Shown piece by piece: positions 15,949 through 26,200 of a stretch of DNA of 57,626 nucleotides. The stretch is from Bacteroidia bacterium (lineage in GTDB: Bacteria > Bacteroidota > Bacteroidia > Cytophagales > Cyclobacteriaceae): contig JAUHYU010000020.1 in assembly GCA_030426345.1 (NCBI GenBank), forward strand, positions 1 to 57,626, in the 5' to 3' direction. The position numbers and the translations under genes were made by a program. The notes below the pieces were generated by a model that saw nothing but the letters and a program-made list of their open reading frames with translations, searched no databases and was not told the origin of the DNA. Position 1 is the first letter of the stretch, and each line of letters begins with the position of its first letter.

Positions 15949-18414
15949 TCATTTCATTGATATTAGTTCAGATTGCCCTTCTGTTCTCAATTCCACTTTA
16001 ACCTCAGCATTATCTCCTTTTCCAACCTCACAATCAAAGACCAAATTATGCTCGCCATTCTCAATCAACATGAGGTCTTGTTTCATTTTTATTTCTTTAA
16101 TCGGTTGCCATGCCATATCATAAATTATCATATTATCTGCTCCTGAGTATTTAAGAGACTGGCCAGGTTGGATTGACACTGGGATATCCAACTGCTTATG
16201 ATTGTCAATCTCCATGGAAATGTTGGCCACCTCTGATCCCTTAGCCGTAATGATAAATTGCAATGGCTGCTTTTTTCCATTATTTTGAAAAGTGAATTTG
16301 GAAAAAACTGGCTCCCCCGGTTGTCTGACTTTCTTGGAGTGGCTGAATTTTTCAGAAAAAACACGCTTAAGATTCCATGATGCATCATCAACTACATCAA
16401 GATGAAATTCGTTGGAAACGGATCGCATGAGTTCTTTCTGCTCCTCATTAAATACCTCTCCCATTCTGGCTTTTTCCCATTGGTTGATCGCATTAATAAT
16501 CTCCTCTCCGGAGCCGTTGATCTTTACGATACCTGGCGAAGTAACTAGTGCAAACCCGGCATCAAAACCCGCTGCCCTTGCCAACAACCACTCAGCATCT
16601 TCAATACTGGTTTCCGGTTTCATACTGAACCAACCGAGCATGTGCGGCATCAGGTTTCTATTATAAAAATTCTGATTTTTCAATCTGTATTGAGTCTGGC
16701 TTTCCCTGAATCCCGCATACCATGGCTCCCCCCAGTTCATCCTTGTGTAAATGTGCCAGAAATAATGTCCGGGGTTGCTGGCATCATTTATTACTTTTCC
16801 TTTGAGCTTATCATTGAGGCTTTCGTACCACTTATTTGCAAAAAGTGTTCGACCATATTGCCCCATGCCTGTAGCCCAGCAGCCTTCCAGGCCATCAAAA
16901 GATATTTGGCGCAGGCCTGTTTCATTGAATAGCCGTGCAATTGTTTCGGCTACTTCATCCTGCATTTCCATATTTGTGAGAAACGTTTTGTACCCGTGAT
17001 CCATCAGTTTGGAAATCTCCTCACCCTGCTCATGCCGGCTAGGCTTCGTCCCAAAAGCGCCACGCTCACAATCAGTCAAGGTCCATGGCTCACTTTCCGA
17101 TACCTTCCCGTACCGAATCAATTCATCACCAATGCGGACAGTGTGCAAGTTGTTATTTTTATATTGATTGAAATAGTCAGGAGATTTAATGGTAATTGTT
17201 GTCTGAATATCATTGATATTGTTTACCAATTGTGAAGTGCCAACTGTGGCAAGGCGGTGGTCAGGAACTGGAGAAACGTATGGGTCATTGGTGGTAATAA
17301 AATTTGACAAAGTGTGAACACCCAACAATACCCCCTCATCTTCAGCACGTACTACACAGCGCTGCATACTAGCCCAATTATCGGGAAATTGTTTTTCATT
17401 TAATTTAAAGTGGCCCCAATTTTCAAATGGCCCTCCGTGATAGAGGTAGCGAAGGCCAGCTTTTTTTGTAAGATCAATTGCTTGGTCAAGATTCTCTTCA
17501 CCAAAACCAATGATCAGATAAGACGCCGTTGCCCCCGGTGATTCCTTTCCCCAAACCCCATCAATCATTGGATGAGGCAACCTTTCTTCCACTTCGATTT
17601 TACCTATGGTCGTCAGGGCATTTTCTTCCGAACAACCGAATATTGCGATCTTACTGCCTACAAGGCCTCCATCATCATAGGCGGGGGCAACATATCTTTC
17701 ATGGCCCCAATTTGAAATCACCCTGTTTTTGCTTCTGTTCCGGCAATATGCCTGCAGCGTACTCCCAAAATCAGTCGCTTTAGCCGTATTTCCTCTGTAA
17801 AGCTCTTTATCCCGCTTATCTTCTCCAATATCTGATAAATTATCTCCCTCAAAAATATTGTAGGAGGGCATCACATCATCTTCAGTTTCCGGATATCCTC
17901 CTAAAGTTTTCAAGTTGAGCGTCTGAATCCCAATGGCATATTTATCATCCCTAACTACTCCGACACATTCCCCAATCGTTTTTGAAATTGTAGTTGGATA
18001 CGGACCCCAAATCACTAAATCCACTTTATCTTCAGGAGATATTGACTGCAGCTCAAATACTATATGCGTTTCCTTTTCTACAATTGAAACCACAGCCTGT
18101 ACCCCGCTTTTTTCATAATCAAGCTTCATGGAATTGGTATTCCCATCAAAGTTCATACTTGATGGATTTTCAAAGGTTTTATTAACCCTGATGGCAAGAA
18201 TAGGTGCTGACTGACCCTCGGGAAAGAAATCTGTTTCTGTATTGATGTTGGCCAGTTTGATAATTTGTCCATTTGATCCAATCACAATTTGGAAATTGCT
18301 GGCCTCAAAGGTTAATGTGTTTGTAGAGCATGAAGAGATAACAGCCCCCATTATGGTATAAAAAGCACATATTTTCCATGCTTTTAAATTTGTTAGACGT
18401 GCTTTCATTTTCAA
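15949..18414 (-). CDS. Large PUL lipoprotein with glycosidase-like barrel, family unknown
   Basis: The signal peptide ends in a lipobox (VISSCS, Cys at residue 29), so this is probably an outer-membrane-linked lipoprotein. The N-terminal 270 residues read as a beta-sandwich. The centre, about 290-660, reads as a (beta/alpha)8 barrel of glycosidase type: GLRYLYHGGPFENWG, LLGVHTLSN, LRQISFDGLEGCWATGMG and the KWYESLNDKLKGKVINDAS stretch. The C-terminal 130 residues are again beta-rich. Acidic residues in the FDGLEG strand are candidate catalytic groups. I cannot place it in a numbered GH family. It is the last gene of the PUL operon, 286 bases after the DUF6067-like gene. Confidence 0.7.
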   Translation of the reverse strand: MKMKARLTNLKAWKICAFYTIMGAVISSCSTNTLTFEASNFQIVIGSNGQIIKLANINTETDFFPEGQSAPILAIRVNKTFENPSSMNFDGNTNSMKLDYEKSGVQAVVSIVEKETHIVFELQSISPEDKVDLVIWGPYPTTISKTIGECVGVVRDDKYAIGIQTLNLKTLGGYPETEDDVMPSYNIFEGDNLSDIGEDKRDKELYRGNTAKATDFGSTLQAYCRNRSKNRVISNWGHERYVAPAYDDGGLVGSKIAIFGCSEENALTTIGKIEVEERLPHPMIDGVWGKESPGATASYLIIGFGEENLDQAIDLTKKAGLRYLYHGGPFENWGHFKLNEKQFPDNWASMQRCVVRAEDEGVLLGVHTLSNFITTNDPYVSPVPDHRLATVGTSQLVNNINDIQTTITIKSPDYFNQYKNNNLHTVRIGDELIRYGKVSESEPWTLTDCERGAFGTKPSRHEQGEEISKLMDHGYKTFLTNMEMQDEVAETIARLFNETGLRQISFDGLEGCWATGMGQYGRTLFANKWYESLNDKLKGKVINDASNPGHYFWHIYTRMNWGEPWYAGFRESQTQYRLKNQNFYNRNLMPHMLGWFSMKPETSIEDAEWLLARAAGFDAGFALVTSPGIVKINGSGEEIINAINQWEKARMGEVFNEEQKELMRSVSNEFHLDVVDDASWNLKRVFSEKFSHSKKVRQPGEPVFSKFTFQNNGKKQPLQFIITAKGSEVANISMEIDNHKQLDIPVSIQPGQSLKYSGADNMIIYDMAWQPIKEIKMKQDLMLIENGEHNLVFDCEVGKGDNAEVKVELRTEGQSELISMK

Positions 18415-18561
18415 TTATTTTTATTTGTATAGTTCATTTCAAAATTTTAATCTTGCCAAAACCTTTGATGGATATTCTCAATATTTATAAACTGCTTCTC
18501 ATAACAACTCAATGACATCTACAATCATAGGTTGACAGCAGATTCAAGTATTCTAGCGTGC

Positions 18562-18588
18562 AAAAAAAGGCCTAAAATTCTATGAAAG
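18562..18588 (-). repeat. Dispersed intergenic repeat, minus-strand copy
   Basis: Read on the minus strand it is TTTCATAGAATTTTAGGCC followed by seven T, a match to the repeat consensus. It sits in the 286-base gap between the DUF6067-like gene and the lipoprotein gene, with a second degenerate copy at 18668-18687. Confidence 0.6.
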
Positions 18589-18667
18589 TTAAGGAATTGA
18601 AATCCAAAAAAAATCTTCGAGCATCCACTGTTTATTTCAGTTGCTTACTATAATTTCCAATCGTTTT

Positions 18668-18687
18668 AAGTGCTCAAAATCTATGCA
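18668..18687 (-). repeat. Degenerate copy of the dispersed repeat
   Basis: On the minus strand it reads TGCATAGATTTTGAGCACTT, closest to the copy at 28079-28100 (TTCATGGATTTTGAGGCACT). Nothing else was seen in the gap 18415-18700. Confidence 0.45.
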
Positions 18688-18700
18688 TATTAGCGAATTT

Positions 18701-21355
18701 CTATTTCTGTTTTTTATTTTTTAAAAGGATCAAATATCCCTTTCCCCCAGGAATAACCATATTGTTTAAAGTTACTTCCACCCCCTCTTCCTGAAAATCA
18801 ATTATTTCAGGAACGATAATGTCTATTTGATCTGGATCCAGTTTCATACCCTCCCAATCAATGGCCAGCGAAGTATTCTCATTATTTTTGCTCCAATTTG
18901 CTACAGAAATGATTACATCATCTTTGCTGTTATAAACAGAAGCTTTAATCAATGGATTACTGCATGTTACCGGGCAGCCTTTCTCCCAATAACCAATTAT
19001 TTCACGTTCTGAAAAATGATGTTCATCAAAAAAATCCCAAAGATGACTCGGGGGCCATTTAGTCCATCCGGCACGGTTAGTAATACCATAAACCATTCCC
19101 CTCCATGGATTTCCCCCACCTTGAAGCATCTGTCCTGTAAGACCAAAGGGAATACCTGATACTTCAATCAGCCAATGGTCGGGCATACGGTCATAGTCGC
19201 GGCCCTCACCAATCCACACCAAATCAAAATAAGGCAGTAAATCCATGTAGAGGTTTAGACAATTTGCAAACCCTGCCCATTTGTTAAAATGGTTCCAACT
19301 ATGCAAGTCCATTCTTCCTTCCAGACGGTATTTATCTATTATTTTTCTGCCTCTGCGCAATGTAAACCGATCGAGGGCAGAATCATCTATATAAACACCA
19401 TCGATGCCCATGTGCTGAACCATCCAATCCAAACCGGCAATGTAAAAATTGTTCAAACGGCTATCGGGAGTAGTAATTACCGAAAGGTCGGTTTCACCTT
19501 TAAAAGGCCCTTCTTTGATTTCGTTGTACCAAGCAGGAATGTAATTCTCACGAAGGTTCTTGATAAGCCATTCATTTGGGCCATTAGGATGCAAAGCTTC
19601 AGTTCGACTGGCATTACCTGGTCCCGGGAAAATAACCTCGCCGTTAAGGCTGTTGAAGGCCCAAAATTCAGGGAGGTTTTTGGTCAATTCACGAGTAGTA
19701 TAGTAAAATTTCATCCGAATATCTTCCTTATGTGCATTGTCCACCAGATGGGCAAGTTTATCCACATTCGCATCTAAAAATGGATAATTGATAAAGGGAT
19801 AGACATCCTCATTATGGTGAATATTGATAATATTTGCCCCTGTTTTTTTTGCATTTTCAACTTTTACGGAAGTATTTGATCCTCCACCGTGATAATATCT
19901 ATCATTAAATTTGATTTGCGAGTCAATTGTCCTAAAAGGTGTGATCAGCAGTTCAAAATCGTAATTAAGCACATCCCCTTTCCTAATTTCCCGGGTTCCG
20001 GAATAGGCATTGATCTCTACATCCCCATTTCTTTCTGATACATCAACCCCTCCCTTGCCTTCATTTCCCCAAGATGGAGGTAAATTCAGTGGGCCAAACT
20101 CATAGTAAATATTGACCAACGGCCGAACATAGTTCTCAGCTTTCCATTTGACCCGTACGCCTCCGTTTACCGCACCCAGCCAAAGCATGTCCTGGTTCTT
20201 GGTCACATCCCATTTCCACTTCCAGTCAGGGGTTCTAAAACCCCCTTCATGTCCTAAGCCCATCATATATTCTGCCTTTTCTTTCACGACAGGGATTTCG
20301 AGGCGGATGTCCTTAACCTTTAAAGGGACCTTTGTTGTAAGCCTTAACTGATAATCAACAAAGCCATCAAACTCCATCTGTCCTATACATTCAAGGTCAC
20401 ATTCGCTAGAAGTATTAAGAACTTTCCAGACTACCTTTGAAGGTGTTTGCTTCAAAAAGTTCAACTCACCAGGCTGTAATCGGATAATTTGACCATCTTC
20501 CTTTTCAATAATAAACCTAACAGGATCACTGATTATAGGTTTGCCATTGTCTTCAATCGATTGATTCGATTCACTGAAATAACTGATGATCGAGGATGGA
20601 AGACCGTTATCTGAGATCTCCAGCGTGCGCCCCAATATGGCGATCTTATTGACTTCAACTTGAACAGGGATATACCCTTTGGTAATTTCTTCATTGATCC
20701 CTACGGTTGAGTTGAGCCAGTTAAGCCGTGATAACCGAGCTCCTTCATTATATCCGTGGTTGGGAACGAACTCTCCAGATACTTCCAACCGAATTGGAAT
20801 AACCCTTTTTTCTCCATGGGCAACTATTGAAACTGTACCTGAATAATTGCCAACGCCGATATTTGTCAAATCTACCCCCATCCATAATGATTGGATGCGC
20901 CCGGCTTGCACACTTACTTCTTTTGTGAAATTATTGCCCTGAAAATCCATGCCGCCTAGATTAAAGCAAGTCATCACTGTAGCAGGGATTACTTTGCCAC
21001 CATTGTTGTTTTTTAGATCAGAGAATTCAACTTTTACATCATTAACTTTTGATCTCAGGGCCCATACTCCAACCTGATATGCATAGAATTCGCCTGGCTG
21101 TGCTGACATCACAAAATCTGATGAATAATTGGCCTTGTTTATTTTCCCTTCTGGGATGGAATCATACCACTTTATGGGGTTCTCCCGTATTTCAGGGAAG
21201 GCGTAAAAGCTTTGATCTTTCAGTAAATCCTGGTATTTCTCCAGTGTCGCTGTAGTAGAAATATCCCCTTTATTTGCATTGGCAAAATTTGCCATTAATA
21301 AAAAAGCAAATACAATCAGTGAATTATACATAAGGTTGGGTTTTATATTATTCAT
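18701..21355 (-). CDS. Secreted glycoside-hydrolase-like protein (DUF6067-like)
   Basis: An N-terminal signal (about residues 10-27, ending NFANA) marks export. The first 340 residues are beta-rich accessory domains. The segment from about 345 onward resembles the Bacteroidota DUF6067-type 'glycoside hydrolase domain': MMGLGHEGGFRTPDWKWKW, NVKNGGVRVKWK-like MLWLGAVNGGVRVKWK, LPPSWGNEGKGG, then a barrel with HHNEDVYPFINYP, MGIDGVYIDDSAL and LVWIGEGRDYDRMPD. The DGVYIDD and GEGRDYD acidic residues are plausible catalytic groups. A terminator-like hairpin separates it from susD. It probably acts in the periplasm on the glycan imported by the SusCD pair. Substrate unknown. Confidence 0.78.
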   Translation of the reverse strand: MNNIKPNLMYNSLIVFAFLLMANFANANKGDISTTATLEKYQDLLKDQSFYAFPEIRENPIKWYDSIPEGKINKANYSSDFVMSAQPGEFYAYQVGVWALRSKVNDVKVEFSDLKNNNGGKVIPATVMTCFNLGGMDFQGNNFTKEVSVQAGRIQSLWMGVDLTNIGVGNYSGTVSIVAHGEKRVIPIRLEVSGEFVPNHGYNEGARLSRLNWLNSTVGINEEITKGYIPVQVEVNKIAILGRTLEISDNGLPSSIISYFSESNQSIEDNGKPIISDPVRFIIEKEDGQIIRLQPGELNFLKQTPSKVVWKVLNTSSECDLECIGQMEFDGFVDYQLRLTTKVPLKVKDIRLEIPVVKEKAEYMMGLGHEGGFRTPDWKWKWDVTKNQDMLWLGAVNGGVRVKWKAENYVRPLVNIYYEFGPLNLPPSWGNEGKGGVDVSERNGDVEINAYSGTREIRKGDVLNYDFELLITPFRTIDSQIKFNDRYYHGGGSNTSVKVENAKKTGANIINIHHNEDVYPFINYPFLDANVDKLAHLVDNAHKEDIRMKFYYTTRELTKNLPEFWAFNSLNGEVIFPGPGNASRTEALHPNGPNEWLIKNLRENYIPAWYNEIKEGPFKGETDLSVITTPDSRLNNFYIAGLDWMVQHMGIDGVYIDDSALDRFTLRRGRKIIDKYRLEGRMDLHSWNHFNKWAGFANCLNLYMDLLPYFDLVWIGEGRDYDRMPDHWLIEVSGIPFGLTGQMLQGGGNPWRGMVYGITNRAGWTKWPPSHLWDFFDEHHFSEREIIGYWEKGCPVTCSNPLIKASVYNSKDDVIISVANWSKNNENTSLAIDWEGMKLDPDQIDIIVPEIIDFQEEGVEVTLNNMVIPGGKGYLILLKNKKQK

Positions 21356-21419
21356 ATAGCAATAAGTCGCTCTCTCTCCAAATTACTATAAAGCCATTTC
21401 AAATTGCTTATCGAAATGG

Positions 21420-21455
21420 AAAAAAGATGCCATCCCGTTTTTTGGAGATGGCATC
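21420..21455 (-). terminator. Intrinsic terminator-like hairpin after susD
   Basis: On the minus strand GATGCCATC (21455-21447) pairs perfectly with GATGGCATC (21434-21426) and is followed by six T. It lies 24 bases beyond the susD stop and upstream of the DUF6067-like gene, so it could be a partial terminator that keeps susCD expression above that of the downstream genes. Confidence 0.75.
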
Positions 21456-21478
21456 CTTTTAAAAGAAAAATACTGCCT

Positions 21479-23194
21479 CTAAAGTGTAGGATCGAACGTT
21501 CCACTCTCCCAACCCATGTTTTGTTCTAGGGTTGGGTTTTTCTCGATTTCATCTTTGCTTATCGGGAAAAAATAATATTCTTCAGGAGTGTACATTTCCG
21601 TCTGCCCTGTATTGATGGTCTCGGTAACAGTATAATCAAAGTCAGTTGGCAAAAACCCTCCCGCTGGTGGAGATACTGGATCTAATCCAGCCTTGAGCTT
21701 AGCAAGAAGCCCATATTTTTTCATACCGTTCAAATCTGAAACCAACCTTCGGGTACGTCTTAAATCCCAAAAGCGCTTGCCTTCAAATGCAAATTCAAGA
21801 TATTTTTCTAGATATATAGCATCTCTTTGCTCGTCAGTTGTCATACTTGCTTTAAGTCCGTACATCCCATCAGTCCCCTCTTCAATGCCGGCTCGATTAC
21901 GTATTTGCTTCAACACGTCCAAGGCTTCATCTTCATGCCCTGTCTCATTTGCTGCCTCAGCAAAATTGAACAAAACTTCGGCGAACCTGATTTCTATCCA
22001 ATCCACATCATTTTGCTCCACTTCTGCAGCAGGAAGATCTATCTCAACTCCTTTTTTGGTATAAAAACCAGTTCTCCCAAAATTCTCCCCAGGACCAAAC
22101 CCGTCATCAAGCCCACCCACCTGTAAATCAGTGTATTGACGTCTGCCTTTAGCTCCCCCTAACTCATAAATCTCTCCATTATAGACGATGTTCGCATAGA
22201 ACCTCGGATCCCTATTTTGCCAAAATGTTTGTACGTCATAGGCATACTGAGACGAAGTACCTGGAACGCTACCATCCACCATTGGATACGATTCTACAAG
22301 ACCCCAAATTGGTTGATCTCCACCAGTACAATTCTTAGACTGCGTTAAAGGCCGCACACAATGTTCCCCTCTACCATTTGTTTTACCCGGAGCTGCATAA
22401 ACCGTTGTGAGTACAGCTTCCTTATGCCCCTCGGTGGTCCAAATATCGCCGTAGTTTTCCAAGAGCCCATAACCCCAAGTCTCCAATTGATCCTTTGCAG
22501 CTTTATTTACAGTATATGCTTCCTGCCAGTAACTATTCCCATACGGATTGGACGGATTGAACTGAGGACTTGCCATATAGAGCATTACACGTCCTTTAAA
22601 TGCCATGGCCGCAGCTTTATCCACTCTGCCATAATCTCCTCCCGTATATTGATCAGGCAATAACCCAATAGCATCATCCAAATCCTTAATGATAAAATCA
22701 AAGCATTCTTTTGACGAGTTTCTGGGCACCAATAGGTCATCAGACAGTAATTGAGGTTTGTCAAGTAGGGGTACGCCACCATGATATATCAGGGCCCGGA
22801 AATAATGCCAAGCCCTTAAAAAATGTGCCTGTCCCTTAATTGGGTCTTTAACATCAGTATCCAATGAACCTCCATCAATTTCGTTAAACAACACGTTTAC
22901 TTTACGTATTTGGGAGTATGGCCACATTTTGAAGGCTCCATTAGTGGTTTGTACAGCCCCTTCCCCTAGTATCCCAATTGATTCATCTGCATTGTTTCCA
23001 TCATTCAATGGCCAACCCGGAAGGGTTGAAGCGTAAACATCCACCAAATAGGCATTAGCCAAAGTTGCATCATTCCATACTTCATCAGGATTATATACCC
23101 CAAGGTTTTTTTTGTCCAAAGCGTCTTCAGAACATGCATTTATTCCAAGTATTAAAACGAGGATTATCAAATATTTTATTTTCAATATCTTCAT
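21479..23194 (-). CDS. susD-like: SusD/RagB-family outer-membrane glycan-binding lipoprotein
   Basis: The lipoprotein signal ends in GINACSED (Cys at residue 21). The rest has the SusD layout: N-terminal NPDEVWNDATLANAYLVDVY helix, PIKGQAHFLRAWHYFRALIYHGGVPLL, the RGEHCVRPLT region, and the C-terminal EIRFAEVLFNFAEAANETGH, LKQIRNRAGIE, LEFAFEGKRFWDLRRTRR and YFFPISKDEIEKNP signatures. It caps the SusC barrel and captures glycans at the cell surface. It starts 11 bases after susC, as is standard for the pair. Length (571) is normal. Confidence 0.97.
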   Translation of the reverse strand: MKILKIKYLIILVLILGINACSEDALDKKNLGVYNPDEVWNDATLANAYLVDVYASTLPGWPLNDGNNADESIGILGEGAVQTTNGAFKMWPYSQIRKVNVLFNEIDGGSLDTDVKDPIKGQAHFLRAWHYFRALIYHGGVPLLDKPQLLSDDLLVPRNSSKECFDFIIKDLDDAIGLLPDQYTGGDYGRVDKAAAMAFKGRVMLYMASPQFNPSNPYGNSYWQEAYTVNKAAKDQLETWGYGLLENYGDIWTTEGHKEAVLTTVYAAPGKTNGRGEHCVRPLTQSKNCTGGDQPIWGLVESYPMVDGSVPGTSSQYAYDVQTFWQNRDPRFYANIVYNGEIYELGGAKGRRQYTDLQVGGLDDGFGPGENFGRTGFYTKKGVEIDLPAAEVEQNDVDWIEIRFAEVLFNFAEAANETGHEDEALDVLKQIRNRAGIEEGTDGMYGLKASMTTDEQRDAIYLEKYLEFAFEGKRFWDLRRTRRLVSDLNGMKKYGLLAKLKAGLDPVSPPAGGFLPTDFDYTVTETINTGQTEMYTPEEYYFFPISKDEIEKNPTLEQNMGWESGTFDPTL

Positions 23195-23205
23195 GATTTT
23201 AACAT

Positions 23206-26200
23206 TTAAAATTTAATATTTAAACCTCCTGTATAGGATTTCATAAGTGGATATGAATCAAGTCGGTCTTGCTCGGGATCATATTCCTTAAATTTGGAGG
23301 CTACAAATAGGTTTGTTCCATTCACGAATACCTGAATCTTCATGTTTTTTTGCTCAAGCCAACTAATTGGAAGGTCGTAGGCAATATTCAGGTTTTTAAA
23401 CCGCAAATATGCTCCGCTTCTTATCCAAAATTGAGATGGCGCCCATCCAAATTCATTCATCCCCCAATTGCCTGCCCTTGGATAAGGGGCATCAGGTCTT
23501 TCAGGAGTCCATCTATCAGTCCAAAGTTCAAAATATGGTCTATCGCCTGTCTGAAATACGCCACCAGTACTTGTATTCTGTGTCTTTACTATTTTGTCAT
23601 AAGCACCTACACCCTGGAATAGCATATCAACAACCAATCCCTTCCATGCCAGATTGAAGCTGATGCCATAATTGATCCTTGGCACGGCATTGTCTGACAG
23701 CCAAGTTTGGTCATTATCATCAACTATTCCATCAGCACCTTCTGTCCTGTTTGCCCCCCGTATATCTTCAAACAGAATAACGCCTAACATAGGATCTCTT
23801 CCAAATTGTGTAAAATCAGAAGGAATGGCATCCAATGTTGCCTGATCCCTTATGATACCTTGAGAGACATATCCCCATAATCTATTCTGCGGGTGGCCTA
23901 TGGCACTGCGCCAATCCTCTAATCCGGCAGGTTCATCCACAAGTATCACTTTATCTTTTGCATATCCCATATTAGCACCAATGGAGTATGACAAATCTCC
24001 TGCCCGATCCCTATACCTTAGATCGAGCTCAAAACCTTTCACATCCACTTCTGCATAGTTTTCATTGCTTAGTGATGCCCCATACGTACCAGGCACTACC
24101 CTCTCCCTTCCCCAAAGAATATCATATCTATGGTTTTTGAAAAAGTCGAAGCCACCTATCAGTTTATCATCCATAAAACCAACATCCAGTCCAAAATTAT
24201 ATGATGATAATTTTTCCCAGGTAATGTCAGGGTTAGGAGGTGTACCTGCGCGTATCCCATTGTACATAGAATTTCCAAAAACATATCCAGAACCAGGAGA
24301 ATAGTTGTTTTGAAACTGAAATGGTGCTATTTGATCACGTCCTCCATCATCACCTGATGAACCGTAAGAAGCACGCAATTTCAAACTACTCATGGCATCG
24401 ATACTATAAAAATCTTCTTCCGATATTCTCCATGCACCAGAAAACGATGGGAAAAATCCCCAACGATTATCTTTAGCAAACTTATATGAGCCATCATATC
24501 TGAATGAAAATTCCGCTATGTACCGGTCATCATATTCATAGTGGGCCCTACCAATCCAAGAAGCTCTACCCCACTCAGATTCCCCACCGTTAAAATAACG
24601 TCGATCAGAGTCTGTTGATGTTGCAAAAATCTGATCGACAGAGGTTGTTAATAGTTCGTTGGCCGAACCATTAAAACTTTTCCCATTTGATTCTGACTGC
24701 TCGTAAACAACCATGCCAGAAACGGAATGCTTGCCAAAAATATTGTCATAGTTCAAAAACCAATCAAATTGGTATGAATTGTTAAATTGTGCCGATTCAT
24801 CGATCCCTTCATAGGCTCTTGATAGGTTGTGGACACTGATTTGGGTTGGATCAACTGGGCCTGGAACATATGGGTTTGTAGCTGATGCAGATTGGAAAGT
24901 ATATGCTTTGTTATGAATGACGAAATTCTTCTGATTTCTAGTTTCAAAGCTATAATTTCCCAAAAAACTGGTAGTCAATCCTTTCACACCGGGAATATCC
25001 CAATCAACCCTAAAGACACCTCTAAAATTATTATACTCAATATTACGGTAATTTCCATTCTGAAGCATTAATACAGGGTTCCAACCTCCACTATTTACAG
25101 GAAGCCCATCTTCCATATCTGAAGAAGGGTTTCCCTGTTCATCCACAAAATATGGATATAATCGACTCCAGTTGAATGTTGTCCTATAAAAGTCAGATAA
25201 CTCAAAGCCTTCTCCATTATCCCAGTCATAAGGCCAATAAAATCTGTTCGTAGAACGCTTGCTCCCACTGAGATTCAAATTCACTTTCAGGTTTTTAGTC
25301 ACTTTGGCGGTGACATTTGATCTGAAATTTAGGCGCGAATAATCCGTATTTGTATAAGAACCTTTGGATTGGTTGCCACCGATCATCATGTAATAGTCTA
25401 TGGCTTCTGACCCGCCATTTACACTAAGATTGTGCTGCTGTGAGCTTGGATCCCTCCAGATATAATCATTCAATTCGTAATTTTTGTCTTTGAAATAATC
25501 AAATATTTCCTGGCTTATTGGCAATGGATTTCCGAAGGTTTCTGCATTGTCATTTCTATATTCCAATTGCTCTGTTGCTGTATAGCTTTGGATTGGTTTT
25601 GTTGGTTGGGCCATGGTAAAGAAACCCTTATAGTTAAATACCGGTTTACCAATCTTCCCTTTTTTGGTGGTCACCAGCACTACTCCATTCGCTGACCGCG
25701 CCCCATATATGGCTGCGGTTGCCGCATCTTTCAAGAAGCTCACACTTTCAACTTCGTTCGGATCCAATACATCGAATTCAGCCTTGGAGGAAACAATTTG
25801 ATCAATAACGTAAAGTGGACTAGTGGCATTCAACGAACCATTCCCTCGAATGGAAATATTAGATGAAGAGCCAACAAATCCTGAAGTTTGTACTATGGTG
25901 ACCCCAGGGGCCCTACCCGCCAATGTATTGGAGAGATTAGAAGTTGGTATGGATTCTATATCTTCCGAGCTAACTGAAGCTACGGAACCAGTCAAACTTA
26001 CTTTCTTTTGTGTTCCATAACCAACCACAACTATTTCATCCAATGCTGTCACATCTGCCGCTAAATTGATGTTGATAGCAGATTGTGTACCAACGGCAAT
26101 TTCTTGACTGATAAACCCAACCGAACTGAAAACCAGTATTGACCCTTCACTTGGTACGTCCAGTCCATAGTTGCCCTCCACATCAGTCACCGTTCCTTGG

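Noticed and set aside
19289-19777. A 162-codon plus-strand frame
   Set aside because: It is antisense to the DUF6067-like gene and has no recognisable domain.
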